A stretch of DNA of 64,000 nucleotides from Colwellia sp. M166 (GTDB lineage Bacteria; Pseudomonadota; Gammaproteobacteria; Enterobacterales; Alteromonadaceae): contig NZ_CP040755.1 in NCBI RefSeq assembly GCF_024585285.1, positions 3,038,001 to 3,102,000 on the forward strand. The letters are read 5' to 3'. Positions 44,376-53,783 of the stretch are shown piece by piece. Made by a program: the position numbers and the translations under genes. Below the pieces are notes generated by a model. That model worked only from the letters and a program-made list of their open reading frames with translations, was not told where the DNA came from and did no database searches. How positions within the stretch are numbered: position 1 is the first letter of the stretch; each line of letters begins with the position of its first letter.

Positions 44376-45671
44376 GTGCGGTTATTGAGTGTTTTACTCA
44401 TTATATTCTTATCAGCATGTAGCATTCAACAAGATGAAGCGGTATTGGTTAAAGCTGTTTGTGATTTACCGTATTCACGCTATCAAGCAACGGTAACAGG
44501 TTACTGCCAAGAAGTTGCTGCAGATATGCCGGAATCAATTACTGTGATCAATAAACAAATAACAATTAAGCCATTAAAAGATATTCCCGAAGTGTTCTGG
44601 TTTAACAAAAAGATGAAATATTCTTTAATTAAGCAAGATGCTATCGGGCCGGTTATTTTTATTATTGCCGGCACGGGGGCAAGTTACGACAGTGCGAAAA
44701 TGTTAAGTCTACAAAAGAGCTTTTATCAACAAGGCTATCATGTCATTTCTTTGTCATCGCCGACCTTTGCCAATTTTATTGTTAATTCAACTAATACTAC
44801 CTATATGCCAGGTGATTTAGCGCATGATGCCGAAGATTTATATAAAGTAATGAACTTAGTTTGGGCGCAAGTGCAGGCCCAAAATGGGGTAGAAGCTTCA
44901 TCATTTGCTATTACGGGCTACAGTTTAGGGGGCGCGCATTCGGCATTTATCGCGTTACTTGATGAAAAACAGCAAGCGTTTAATTTTGAAAAAGTATTGC
45001 TGATCAACCCACCCGTGAGTTTATATAACTCAGTCACGATACTCGATGAATATTTTAACTTACGTGATAACCGTCAAGCCGCCGTGGCAATGTTTGATGA
45101 AATATTTGCACGCTTTTCTGATCAATATTCAATGCAAGCATCGTCAGCATTTGATCAAGGATCGATCTTTAGTTTATTTAAGTATGCCAATTTGACCGAA
45201 GCAGAATTGAAGCTGTTAATTGGTGCTTCATTTAGAATGTCGTCATCAGATATGATATTTGCTTTGGATGCTAGTTTTAATACCGGTGCAATCACTTATA
45301 AAAATCATGTGATAGATAAATTTGAAAGTCTAACGCACTCAATGCAACGTGCTAGTGACGTAACTTTTGGCGATTACTTTGACGGTGCTATGCTGCCAAG
45401 AGCGCAACGACAAGATGCTACTACCACTAAAGCTGATTTGATACATCGGTACAGCTTGCATGCAATAGAGGATTATTTAAAAACGTCGGAAAAAATTTAT
45501 TTAGTGACAAATCAAGATGATATTATTTTAAAGGCAGGAGAAGTTGACTATTTACAGTCAATATTTACTGAGCGTGCCAAAATATTTCCGCGTGGTGGCC
45601 ATTGTGGCAATATGGACAGATTAAGCTTTGTTGAACATCTACAGACCATCTTTCACAGAGGCGTTAATTAA
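44376..45671 (+). CDS. Alpha/beta-hydrolase lipoprotein
   Basis: A 431-residue lipoprotein with signal LIIFLSAC (Cys15). An alpha/beta-hydrolase core shows VIFIIAGTGASYDSAKM, the nucleophile elbow ITGYSLGGAHSAF (Ser in GYSLGG), and near the end PRGGHCGNMDRLSF, where the catalytic His is expected. The start is GTG at 44376 with GGGAGAG 7 bases upstream. Its stop overlaps the mlaA start by one base (TAATG), so the two are coupled. A lipase or esterase acting on envelope lipids would fit the neighbours; this is inference. Confidence 0.82.
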   Translation: MRLLSVLLIIFLSACSIQQDEAVLVKAVCDLPYSRYQATVTGYCQEVAADMPESITVINKQITIKPLKDIPEVFWFNKKMKYSLIKQDAIGPVIFIIAGTGASYDSAKMLSLQKSFYQQGYHVISLSSPTFANFIVNSTNTTYMPGDLAHDAEDLYKVMNLVWAQVQAQNGVEASSFAITGYSLGGAHSAFIALLDEKQQAFNFEKVLLINPPVSLYNSVTILDEYFNLRDNRQAAVAMFDEIFARFSDQYSMQASSAFDQGSIFSLFKYANLTEAELKLLIGASFRMSSSDMIFALDASFNTGAITYKNHVIDKFESLTHSMQRASDVTFGDYFDGAMLPRAQRQDATTTKADLIHRYSLHAIEDYLKTSEKIYLVTNQDDIILKAGEVDYLQSIFTERAKIFPRGGHCGNMDRLSFVEHLQTIFHRGVN

Positions 45672-46417
45672 TGCTAAAGCTGCTTAATCAGTTGCTCGGA
45701 CTTTTTTGTTGTTTTTTAATGACTGCATGTTCTTCAGTACCTAAGTTAGAAAGTAATGCCATTGCCCCCATAGTTAAGCTACCTAATAACCATGAAGAGT
45801 TGGGAGTGATGAGTGCTTATAGCGATCCTTGGGAAGGGTTTAATCGCCGGATGTATTATTTTAATGCTAAAGCTGATGAGTATGTCATATTACCAGTGGT
45901 TGCCGGCTATCAAAAAATCACCCCTGATGTGGTTGAAAGAAGTGTTCATAACTTCTTTAGCAACTTAGATGAAATATCGACGTTTATTAACTCACTACTA
46001 CAGTTAAAATTATTTGTAGCAGGTGAAACACTTGCTCGCTTTACCTTAAACTCCACTTTAGGTTTAGCGGGATTGTTTGATGTTGCCACGCAAATAGGCT
46101 TAGCTGAGCAAAATGAAGATTTTGGCCAAACCTTAGGTTATTGGGGCGTTGATGCAGGGCCTTATTTAGTATTGCCGCTGTTAGGGCCGTCATCACTTCG
46201 TGATGCCACAGCTCTGGCCTTTGATAATTTAGTTTTCCAACAAGCCATTAATGAATTAGGTCTGGATACAGATGAAGAATTATTGATATCGCTAATCGAT
46301 GGTGTTGATGCAAGAGCATCTTTGCCTTTTCGATATTATGCCTCAGGCTCAGCATTTGAATATGAGCACCTAAAATTACTTTATAAAAAGTATCGTGAAA
46401 TTCAGGTGGCCCGTTGA
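45671..46417 (+). CDS. mlaA: Phospholipid-binding lipoprotein MlaA (VacJ)
   Basis: A 248-residue outer membrane lipoprotein (LMTAC, Cys20) that removes misplaced phospholipid from the outer leaflet and hands it to MlaC. The family stretches are clear: SDPWEGFNRRMYYFNAKADEY, VHNFFSNLDEISTFINSLLQL, FTLNSTLGLAGLFDVATQIGL, EDFGQTLGYWGVDAGPYLVLPLLGPSSLRDA. It is coupled to the hydrolase lipoprotein gene upstream; plsC follows after 115 bases. The MlaBCDEF genes are not in the window. Confidence 0.93.
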   Translation: MLKLLNQLLGLFCCFLMTACSSVPKLESNAIAPIVKLPNNHEELGVMSAYSDPWEGFNRRMYYFNAKADEYVILPVVAGYQKITPDVVERSVHNFFSNLDEISTFINSLLQLKLFVAGETLARFTLNSTLGLAGLFDVATQIGLAEQNEDFGQTLGYWGVDAGPYLVLPLLGPSSLRDATALAFDNLVFQQAINELGLDTDEELLISLIDGVDARASLPFRYYASGSAFEYEHLKLLYKKYREIQVAR

Positions 46418-46532
46418 TAATAGGGGCTTGCCGCGTATATTTAATTGTCTGATTATAAAGCTAGGCTGTTGGCTTAGCTATTTTAGAAATTAAAGGTATA
46501 ATCAGCGCTTATAAATTTTCTAGGAATGCCCT

Positions 46533-47279
46533 TTGTTAGCTGTTATTCGTGTCATATTGATGACTTTAAGCTTAGTTATCATCTCTATCTGTTCTTGTTT
46601 ATTCTGTTTGATCCGACCATTTCATCGCGATAATGTTTATCATACGGCTAAGTATCTTGGCAAAGTTGCAAAAATTTTGGGTTTAGATATTGAAGTACGA
46701 ATACCTGATTCGGCAAAAAATATTGCTCCAGTGGTCTATATTTGCAACCATCAAAATAGCTATGACATTTTTACCGTCAGTGGTGCAGTGCAACCAGGAA
46801 CAGTGAGTGTTGGTAAAAAAAGTTTAAAATGGATACCATTTTTTGGGCAAATGTACTGGTTAACCGGTAATATTTTAATTGATAGGAAAAATAAAAATAA
46901 AGCCATGGGGACCATAGATACAACCGCACAAAAAATTCGTGAAAAGAAACTATCTGTTTGGTTATTCCCTGAAGGCACTCGCAGCTATGGTCGGGGTGTA
47001 TTACCGTTTAAAACCGGCGCATTTCGTACGGCAGCAAAAGCAGAAGTGCCGATTGTGCCTGTTTGTGCTAGCAACAGTCATAAAACCATCGATTTAAACC
47101 GTTGGGATAACGGTAAAATGATTATTGAGTTTTTAGCGCCTATTACGTTATCGAGTGAAGATAAGGAAAAAATTCGCACGGTAACCAATCAAACCCGTAG
47201 TGCTATGCTAGCTAAAATTGAACAATTAAATATTGAGACTGACTGCGAGCTAACATCGCCAAATGATAAAAAGTCATAA
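46533..47279 (+). CDS. plsC: 1-acylglycerol-3-phosphate O-acyltransferase
   Basis: A 248-residue inner membrane enzyme that makes phosphatidic acid from lysophosphatidic acid. The membrane anchor covers about residues 5-25. The acyltransferase motifs are NHQNSYD (HxxxxD), KKSLKWIPFFGQMYWLTGNILIDR, WLFPEGTRSYGRG and VPIVPVC. It matches E. coli PlsC over its whole length. The start is TTG at 46533 with AGGA upstream; the next ATG (46560) would remove part of the conserved anchor. Confidence 0.92.
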   Translation: MLAVIRVILMTLSLVIISICSCLFCLIRPFHRDNVYHTAKYLGKVAKILGLDIEVRIPDSAKNIAPVVYICNHQNSYDIFTVSGAVQPGTVSVGKKSLKWIPFFGQMYWLTGNILIDRKNKNKAMGTIDTTAQKIREKKLSVWLFPEGTRSYGRGVLPFKTGAFRTAAKAEVPIVPVCASNSHKTIDLNRWDNGKMIIEFLAPITLSSEDKEKIRTVTNQTRSAMLAKIEQLNIETDCELTSPNDKKS

Positions 47280-47305
47280 AATAAGTAACCAAGTGAGATA
47301 AAACA

Positions 47306-47656
47306 ATGATTGATGAAGAATTGCAACAATGGCAAGAGCATACTGAGCAGTTGATAGCGGCCTTGGTTGAAGATGGCACTAATGAAGAAGTTCACCATAC
47401 TATCGAGCATCACTTTTCTAGTGTCGATTTCGATATTTTAGAAAAAGCGGCCATTGCTGCATTTAAAATGGGTTTAGAAATTGAAGAGCCTGAAGAAGCT
47501 GAATTAGAAAATGGCGACAAAGTTTTTGCCTTTGATATTGTCACAGAACAAGCTTTAGATTTTGATATTATTTTTGATGAAACTAAAAAGATGTTCGAAT
47601 TAGCAAAACAGTGCAAAGTTGATTATGATGGTTGGGGCACATATTTCGAAGAATAA
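47306..47656 (+). CDS. rraB: Ribonuclease E inhibitor RraB
   Basis: A 116-residue acidic protein that binds RNase E and changes which transcripts it cuts. TIEHHFSSVDFDILEKAAIAAFKMG, VFAFDIVTEQALDFDIIF and the end VDYDGWGTYFEE match E. coli RraB by eye. The acidic tail after GWGTYFE seen in E. coli is missing, so this is a shorter form. It follows plsC after 26 bases and precedes a small membrane protein gene. Confidence 0.88.
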   Translation: MIDEELQQWQEHTEQLIAALVEDGTNEEVHHTIEHHFSSVDFDILEKAAIAAFKMGLEIEEPEEAELENGDKVFAFDIVTEQALDFDIIFDETKKMFELAKQCKVDYDGWGTYFEE

Positions 47657-47683
47657 ATAATACAATAAAAAATAGGTTATCCG

Positions 47684-47839
47684 ATGGAATGGTTAAAAAC
47701 TTTATTACAACCCGAAACATTATCGCTACTAATTCCTATAGTCGCTATCGTTGGCGCATTTGCTGTTGCAGCACTAAAAGCACATCACCGGCATCAAGAG
47801 CGCATAGAAAAAATTAAAAATGGCTTTAATCCTGACTAA
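47684..47839 (+). CDS. Small membrane protein, 51 residues
   Basis: ATG at 47684 (AGG 8 bases upstream) to TAA at 47837-47839. The product begins MEWLKTLLQPETLS, has one hydrophobic segment (LLIPIVAIVGAFAVAALKA, about residues 15-33) and a basic tail HHRHQERIEKIKNGFNPD. The pattern of a membrane helix then H-x-ERI-x-KI-x-xG-x-xPD is common in small bacterial membrane proteins of unknown role. It sits directly before a terminator and 27 bases after rraB, so it is probably co-transcribed. Confidence 0.7.
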   Translation: MEWLKTLLQPETLSLLIPIVAIVGAFAVAALKAHHRHQERIEKIKNGFNPD

Positions 47840-47840
47840 T

Positions 47841-47873
47841 AAAAACGCAAAGTGGTAACACTTTGCGTTTTTT
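47841..47873 (+). terminator. Rho-independent terminator, probably bidirectional
   Basis: The arms AAAAACGCAAAGTG (47841-47854) and CACTTTGCGTTTTT (47859-47872) pair perfectly around loop GTAA. It separates the rraB unit from the convergent RND pump gene. Confidence 0.92.
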
Positions 47874-47934
47874 ATCATCGCGACTAAATAACCAAAAGCT
47901 AATCTGAGCTCGTTGCTAGTGCTAACCTCACTAT

Positions 47935-50900
47935 TTAAGTTAGTGCTGGTTGTTTGGTCAGTTCAAAGGCATTGTGTTGGCTAAATAACGAAAAAGCTGC
48001 TGGCACAAAGATAAACGATAAAATGGTTGTTAACACAGTACCACCAGCTACCGCGACAGCAAAAGGCGGCCAAAAACCACCGCCAGCAAGAATCAAGGGT
48101 AAAAAGCCTCCAACGGTTGTGATGGTTGTAGAACTAATATGGCGAGCACAACTTTGTACACAACGAATAATTGCTGCTTGGTCACCCTGTATGGCTTTTT
48201 CATCCATTTTTAATTCAGCAATAATGACAATCGCGGCATTGATAGCAAGTCCCATTAGGCCTAATAAGCCAATAATTACCGTGAAACCAAAAGGGTAGTC
48301 AAAAATATAGACACTTAGTAACCCTAAGCCAATAGATTGAAATGCCGATAAAAATATAATGGCACTGAGTCGAAATGAGTTAAAAGATAACACCACCACC
48401 GTCAATAACAACGTTAGTATTAAACCAACGCTTGCCAATAACTTACCCACGGCTTTATTACGCTCTGCTGACTCACCACCAAACTCTATGCGATAGCCGT
48501 GATATAATTGATAATCTGCTTTAGCCATATTCTCTTTAACGCGATCCAAAACTACTGAGGGAAGCACGCCGGCACGAATATAGCCTTCAATGACATTCAC
48601 GCGCACACCATTCCTGTGTGGAATAGCGCCACGGCTAGCTTTAACTTCTAAATCGGCAATCGCAGTCAGTGGTATCGATTGCTTTGAGCTTGGATTAATA
48701 ACGTTAACATTTTCTAAAGCAGCTAAATCATCTCGTTGTTCATTACCAATACGAACCCTAACTGGAATAGACTCTGTTGCTTCGATAATTGAGCCATTTA
48801 CTTGACCAGATAACGTTGTGTTTAGTTGCTGCGCTACTTGTACTAAAGACAGGCCGGCTAAATTAGCTTTAGCCTCATTAATATTGACCCAAACCTTAGG
48901 TGTTCCCGGCTGAAGCGTTGCTCGACTATGCGTAATATCTTGGGTATCAGCCATAAAAGCGCGAATATCATCACCAATAGATTTTAACCTATCTAGATTA
49001 GGTCCAAAGATACGTAACTCTACAGGGGCATTGAAAGGAGGGCCTTGTTCCAGTTTCCTGACCAATATTTGTGCTTCAGGTAACATTTCATCTAAACTTT
49101 TTTGGATGTCAGGAATTAAACGATTCGCGGCTTGAAAGCTTGTCGCGGTAACCATCGCTTGCGCGTAATATTGAGCACCATCTTTTGTTGGCATTAAATT
49201 GTAGTAAAAAGACGGGGCATTATTACCGATAAACCAACGAACATCCTTAATACCTTCTAGCTTTGTCAGATAATTTGTTAGCTGTGAACTGACGCGCTGG
49301 GTATTGATAATGCTACTTTGTGACGGTAAAAAAAGCTCAATTTGAAACATGTCGCGATCAGAAGCCGGAAAAAATTGCTCTTGTAATTGCTTTGCCGCGA
49401 TAAAGCCAAATAGCGGTAGGCAAAATACTAAAGTGATGATGGTTTTTCGGTAAGTCAGTGAACAACTTAGAACACTAACAAAGCTGCGATTTAATGCCGG
49501 TAAGGTGATCCCGCGTTGGTACCAATGTGATTCATGAGTATTATTGCGTTTGCCAATGAAGCGACCGGCTAAACCTGCAACAATAGTATGAGAGATAATA
49601 TAAGAGCCAATCAGGGAGAATATAACACTGAGGGCAATACCACCAACAAACTCACCGGCAGGGCCTGGCATCAATACGATAGGCATAAAAGCTAAAATGG
49701 TTGTTAAGGTTGAGCCAAGTAATGGTAGCCATAGATGGTTAACCGCATTTGAGACCGCATCAAGTCGACGTTGACCATTCTCCCGATTGGTTTTTATTGT
49801 ATCAGCTATGACAATGGCATTATCAACCATGATCCCTAAAGCAACCACCAGACCGGTTACTGACATTTGGTGTATCGGTAAACCGTAAAAATTCATCACA
49901 GATAAGGTAAATAACACGGTTAATGGCAGCGATAGGGCAACAATTAAAGCGGCTTGCCAACCTAATGTGATGAGTAGTACGACTGCGATGATGGCAAAAC
50001 CTACGGCGATATTACTGACTAAATCACTGAGACGAGTTTCGGTATAACTGCTTTGATCAAATATTACTTCTAAACTGACATTATTGGGTAAGGTTTCGGC
50101 AAATACCGCTAAGGCTTGCTGAACTGAAGCGCTCCATTGATCGATACGTAAGTTTGGTAGCATGCGTGTGGCCACAACAACAGCCTGCTGATCGTTGATC
50201 ATCGCTATTTCTTTTGGTGGATAACTGACGGTTTTTTGAATATCAGCAATGTCCCCTAAGCGCATTAAGTTGCCATTATTGTCTGCTTTGATTGAAATAT
50301 CACTGATCCGGTCAGTGTCATGTAACGCGCCGGCCAATTCTATTTGCATTTGGTTGAATTGATTGGTTAATTGCCCTGCAGAAACTTTAGCATCGGCTTG
50401 ACGTATTTTTTCTGAAACATCACTAACGGATAGCTTTAGCTGGCTACTCATCATGGGATCGAGTTCGACTAAAACTTCCTCAGATCCTCGACCAAAAATA
50501 CTGACTAAATCAGTTCCATAAATTAACTTTAATTGATTTTGTAGCTCATTTGCATAGCGCCCTAGTGTCGCGGTATTGGGTTCACCTGTGCCTTGCCAGT
50601 TGAGAGCGATTATTTGGGTATAAGCATAGCCTCTATCGTCTTCTAATATTGGTGAGAGTGTACCGGCAGGTAAACTTGGACTGAGATCATTAAGCAAATC
50701 TCGCACTCTAGACCATATCGGCTTGGTATCGGTAATTTCATCTTGTAATTTCACTTGGACAATTGAAATACCGGGGCGAGAGTTTGAAGTTAATAGGTTT
50801 ATTTCAGGTAGTTTTCGTAACTTTTGCTCGATTTTCTCGCTAATGAGTACTTCAACTCTTTCAGCACTTGCACCGGGTAATTGCGTAATAACACTGGCGA

Positions 50901-51024
50901 TTCTGTTGGTTATTCTGGGATCTTCGGTACGAGGCAAATTGCTCAAGGCACCTAAACCAGCTACGACTAAGAGGGTGATCACCAAAGACATTAAGCGGCC
51001 ATTTTTAACAAATGAACGTATCAT
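47935..51024 (-). CDS. RND efflux transporter, inner membrane pump
   Basis: A 1029-residue pump of the HAE1/AcrB-like RND family. It shows the N-terminal segment (LMSLVITLLVVAGLGALSNLPR), a porter with PGASAERVEVLISEKIEQ, the membrane relay region VVALGIMVDNAIVIAD, a second porter, and a C-terminal membrane block with GLLGLMGLAINAAIVIIAELKMD and TTITTVGGFLPLILAGG. The relay has Asp-Asn rather than Asp-Asp, as in many uncharacterised RND pumps of this type. It starts inside the adaptor gene (4-base overlap). A TetR gene and operators lie upstream. Substrate unknown. Confidence 0.93.
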   Translation of the reverse strand: MIRSFVKNGRLMSLVITLLVVAGLGALSNLPRTEDPRITNRIASVITQLPGASAERVEVLISEKIEQKLRKLPEINLLTSNSRPGISIVQVKLQDEITDTKPIWSRVRDLLNDLSPSLPAGTLSPILEDDRGYAYTQIIALNWQGTGEPNTATLGRYANELQNQLKLIYGTDLVSIFGRGSEEVLVELDPMMSSQLKLSVSDVSEKIRQADAKVSAGQLTNQFNQMQIELAGALHDTDRISDISIKADNNGNLMRLGDIADIQKTVSYPPKEIAMINDQQAVVVATRMLPNLRIDQWSASVQQALAVFAETLPNNVSLEVIFDQSSYTETRLSDLVSNIAVGFAIIAVVLLITLGWQAALIVALSLPLTVLFTLSVMNFYGLPIHQMSVTGLVVALGIMVDNAIVIADTIKTNRENGQRRLDAVSNAVNHLWLPLLGSTLTTILAFMPIVLMPGPAGEFVGGIALSVIFSLIGSYIISHTIVAGLAGRFIGKRNNTHESHWYQRGITLPALNRSFVSVLSCSLTYRKTIITLVFCLPLFGFIAAKQLQEQFFPASDRDMFQIELFLPSQSSIINTQRVSSQLTNYLTKLEGIKDVRWFIGNNAPSFYYNLMPTKDGAQYYAQAMVTATSFQAANRLIPDIQKSLDEMLPEAQILVRKLEQGPPFNAPVELRIFGPNLDRLKSIGDDIRAFMADTQDITHSRATLQPGTPKVWVNINEAKANLAGLSLVQVAQQLNTTLSGQVNGSIIEATESIPVRVRIGNEQRDDLAALENVNVINPSSKQSIPLTAIADLEVKASRGAIPHRNGVRVNVIEGYIRAGVLPSVVLDRVKENMAKADYQLYHGYRIEFGGESAERNKAVGKLLASVGLILTLLLTVVVLSFNSFRLSAIIFLSAFQSIGLGLLSVYIFDYPFGFTVIIGLLGLMGLAINAAIVIIAELKMDEKAIQGDQAAIIRCVQSCARHISSTTITTVGGFLPLILAGGGFWPPFAVAVAGGTVLTTILSFIFVPAAFSLFSQHNAFELTKQPALT

Positions 51025-52175
51025 AAGCTTTGCCCTTTCATGGCGACGGGCGTTACTTGTTGATCAGCACGCTTAACAATTTGTTTGGGGACATAGCGGT
51101 GCACACCAGCAACGATAATATCGACAGGTACTAAAGGTAAACCAGTGATATAAGCAGCGTCTAATGTTGAATATTTTACTTCAACAGTGGTTGCTGAAAT
51201 CGCGAATAAATCGGCTGTTGTTGGCGTGACTTGATAAACATTCCATTGACCTCGAATACCATCGGTTAATGCCGATAAAGGTAACCAGAAACCGGCTTGC
51301 TCAATTTTTTGCTGAATGTTTACTTGTGCCAGTTGGCCATTGTAAAAATGGTTTTTCTGACTCAGAGCTAGGCGTAATTCAACCGTACGACTAATGTCAT
51401 GTACTTGTTTTCCAATCACTAATAGTGTTGCCGATAAGACTTGTTTATCTAAGGTCACGGGCAATGTTTGTCCGACAGTTAAGCGACTAGCTACGCTAAC
51501 AGGCACACCGACAGAAACTTCATGATGGCTTTGCTTAATCAGCTCAAAGGCTGTTTGATTTGGGCTGAAGTTCTCCCCTTCGGCGATAGAGCGTGTGCTT
51601 ATGATGGCATCAAATGGCGCATGAAGCTTAGCCCGTGACATTTGATACTCTATATTTGCTATATTTGCTTGTTGGCGAGACAGATCAGCAATAATGATCT
51701 TTTTTTCCGTTTCAAGTTCATCTAATGCCTGCTTAGAGCTATAACCTTTAGAGCTTAAATCATAAATGCGCGATAGGTTTAAACGATTCAATTCAGCTTG
51801 TGCATTTAATTGCGCTATGGTCGCGGCAATTTCTTGTCGCTTAATGGTGAGTAATTCTGTATCAAGCTCTGCTAATAGTTGACCTTGTTTAATGATGTCA
51901 CCACTATCGACATAAACTTTGGTGACTTTGCCGGCGTACTCAAAGCTGAGTGATGCCAACTGTTTACTGACAACTTTACCAATATAATTTCGCTCAATAT
52001 CATAAGACAAATTTGGTGAGATGGTTTGAATATTAGCACTGTGGTGATAATTAGCGCTTAGTTCACTCGCTTGAGTTTTGTCTTGTTCAGTATCAGAGCA
52101 AGCACTTAATAAGGCGCAAGTTAATAATAAACCATAAATTGCCAGTAGTTTTTTGGTGCGTTGGACTATGAACAC
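51021..52175 (-). CDS. RND efflux periplasmic adaptor lipoprotein
   Basis: A 384-residue membrane-fusion protein with a lipobox LLSAC (Cys26). It has the lipoyl half AGKVTKVYVDSGDIIKQGQLLAELD, a helical hairpin (about 100-165), the second half LHAPFDAIISTRSIAEGENFSPNQ, a beta-barrel domain and a membrane-proximal end. It is the first gene of the pump operon; two palindromic operators sit at 52203-52226 and 52231-52249 in its promoter region. Confidence 0.9.
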   Translation of the reverse strand: MFIVQRTKKLLAIYGLLLTCALLSACSDTEQDKTQASELSANYHHSANIQTISPNLSYDIERNYIGKVVSKQLASLSFEYAGKVTKVYVDSGDIIKQGQLLAELDTELLTIKRQEIAATIAQLNAQAELNRLNLSRIYDLSSKGYSSKQALDELETEKKIIIADLSRQQANIANIEYQMSRAKLHAPFDAIISTRSIAEGENFSPNQTAFELIKQSHHEVSVGVPVSVASRLTVGQTLPVTLDKQVLSATLLVIGKQVHDISRTVELRLALSQKNHFYNGQLAQVNIQQKIEQAGFWLPLSALTDGIRGQWNVYQVTPTTADLFAISATTVEVKYSTLDAAYITGLPLVPVDIIVAGVHRYVPKQIVKRADQQVTPVAMKGQSL

Positions 52176-52202
52176 GTAATGAGCCTTAAATGTAAAGTAT
52201 AC

Positions 52203-52226
52203 AAACTAGACTCAACAGTCTAGTTT
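52203..52226. promoter_or_regulatory. Palindromic operator 1 (TetR type) before RND operon
   Basis: AAACTAGACT-CAAC-AGTCTAGTTT is a perfect 10-bp inverted repeat. It lies 28 bases upstream of the adaptor start, next to a TATACT -10-like sequence on the minus strand. The divergent TetR protein is the probable binder. Confidence 0.7.
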
Positions 52227-52230
52227 ACTC

Positions 52231-52249
52231 AAACTAGACTGTCTAGTCT
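52231..52249. promoter_or_regulatory. Palindromic operator 2 (TetR type) before RND operon
   Basis: The core ACTAGAC-T-GTCTAGT (52233-52247) repeats the arms of operator 1 with a shorter centre. The two sites are about 25 bases apart, close enough for two dimers to bind side by side. Confidence 0.65.
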
Positions 52250-52443
52250 ATTTTGATGTATGTTATCGCACGGTTAAAGATCTTTACACTAATCAATGAT
52301 GATCAGTAGATAACACTATGGAAGAGGTAAAGTTGTAGCTTAATAGGGTATAATACTCATATTAATATTGACCTGTGTGATGTACTTACCGGACATGTAT
52401 CGTGTTAATTTTTTAGTTTTTATGGATAGTGGTGACTAGCTTT

Positions 52444-53052
52444 ATGGCAAATGTGCGAAGCAAAAGTGAAAGTAAAAGAAAACAGATATTGGTTGCAGCA
52501 ACGTTGTTGTTTACCGAACAAGGTTATAGCTCTACGAGTATGGATTTAATTGCTAAAAATGCCGGTGTTTCTAAGCAAACGGTGTATAGCCATTTTGGTA
52601 GTAAAGATGAATTATTTGCTGCATCAATAAAGCAAAAATGTGATTCTTACCAAATGACTGAAATTTCACTTGATACCGCTAGTGAGCCGGCAGAAATTTT
52701 ATTTATTTTGGCAAAACGGTTTTTGGCTATGCTGACCTCAAAAGAAGCACTAGCGATACATAAAATTTGTGCTTACGAATCTAAATCTTACCCACAAATA
52801 TCGGAACTATTCTATCAAGAGGGTCCTGAACGTATTGTGAATGACGTGGCAAAGCTCATGGCTGAGTTTGATAACAAGCAGCAGCTAATAATCCCTGAAG
52901 CTAAATTTGCTGCGTTACAGTTTTTAAATATGGTGAAAGGAGAGTGCTGGATGCGGCTTGAATTTAATACTAAAAAGCAAATATCAGAAAGCGAAATTAA
53001 CCGTTATTTAGACTCGAGTATTGCGATGTTTATTAAAGGCTACTCAACTTAG
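52444..53052 (+). CDS. TetR/AcrR-family regulator of the RND operon
   Basis: A 202-residue repressor with an N-terminal TetR helix-turn-helix (RKQILVAATLLFTEQGYSSTSMDLIAKNAGVSKQTVYSHFGSKDELF) and a C-terminal ligand domain of the AcrR-like type. The ATG at 52444 is chosen; GTG codons at 52429 and 52432 would add up to five residues. It is divergent from the RND operon, with two palindromes between them, the usual layout of a local efflux repressor. Confidence 0.88.
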   Translation: MANVRSKSESKRKQILVAATLLFTEQGYSSTSMDLIAKNAGVSKQTVYSHFGSKDELFAASIKQKCDSYQMTEISLDTASEPAEILFILAKRFLAMLTSKEALAIHKICAYESKSYPQISELFYQEGPERIVNDVAKLMAEFDNKQQLIIPEAKFAALQFLNMVKGECWMRLEFNTKKQISESEINRYLDSSIAMFIKGYST

Positions 53053-53132
53053 TTACTCAGTAACCTGCAGAGTAACTCCGGTCATATTTACTAGCGCTAT
53101 TCAAGATAAAAGCTGAATTTTAGAGGGCAGCT

Positions 53133-53783
53133 CTACTGCATGGTTTGTACTGATGAGGCATGAACTTCAGAAGCACTGAAAATTCCGGTTAACATCGTAT
53201 CAATAACATACTCTAAATCTGAAGAAGATACTTTGGAACGTGCCATTGCTGCTGTGCCTTTGAGTGCTGTGTATAAACTTAGTGCGTTGCCCGCTGAGTT
53301 ATGATGCAAGCCCAACAAAATGGCTTCTTGATCATGACTAAACAGTTCACTTAATAACACTTTTGGACTCGCCTCAACTTCAGTGAGCAAAGCGGCAGCA
53401 TTAGCAGGAATATCGCCACCGGCGACTTCTGATTGGCACAATACGAGATAACAACCTTTGGGTTGCTCGGAGCTACATTGCATACGAACAATTGACATCA
53501 TGTAGTTTTTTAGCCGAGTTTGTAAAGGGGTATTAGGTTCATACAAGGCAGCAGAGTGGCTTGTTAAATTGTGTTCGATATAATATTGAGTCGCCTTAAT
53601 GAATAAAGCTTCTTTATTACCAAAAGTATTATACATACTCGGCTTATTAATCTTCATACATTTTGTTAGCTCAGCTAAAGAAGCACCAACAAAACCTTTT
53701 GCCCAAAACACTTCCATTGCTGCTTGTAATGCAGTTTGCTCATCAAATTTACGCTTACGGCCACTAACCACAATGATATCCAT
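53133..53783 (-). CDS. TetR-family transcriptional regulator
   Basis: A 216-residue regulator. The helix-turn-helix is FDEQTALQAAMEVFWAKGFVGASLAELTKCMKINKPSMYNTFGNKEALF, followed by a TetR_C-type domain with PKGCYLVLCQSEVAGGDIPANA. It is convergent with the RND regulator and has no obvious target operon beside it; upstream is repeat-rich DNA. Its target is unknown. Confidence 0.87.
   Translation of the reverse strand: MDIIVVSGRKRKFDEQTALQAAMEVFWAKGFVGASLAELTKCMKINKPSMYNTFGNKEALFIKATQYYIEHNLTSHSAALYEPNTPLQTRLKNYMMSIVRMQCSSEQPKGCYLVLCQSEVAGGDIPANAAALLTEVEASPKVLLSELFSHDQEAILLGLHHNSAGNALSLYTALKGTAAMARSKVSSSDLEYVIDTMLTGIFSASEVHASSVQTMQ

Noticed and set aside
47935..51076. Open frames opposite the RND pump genes
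   Set aside because: They overlap strongly conserved genes on the other strand and have no protein resemblance; they are shadow frames.
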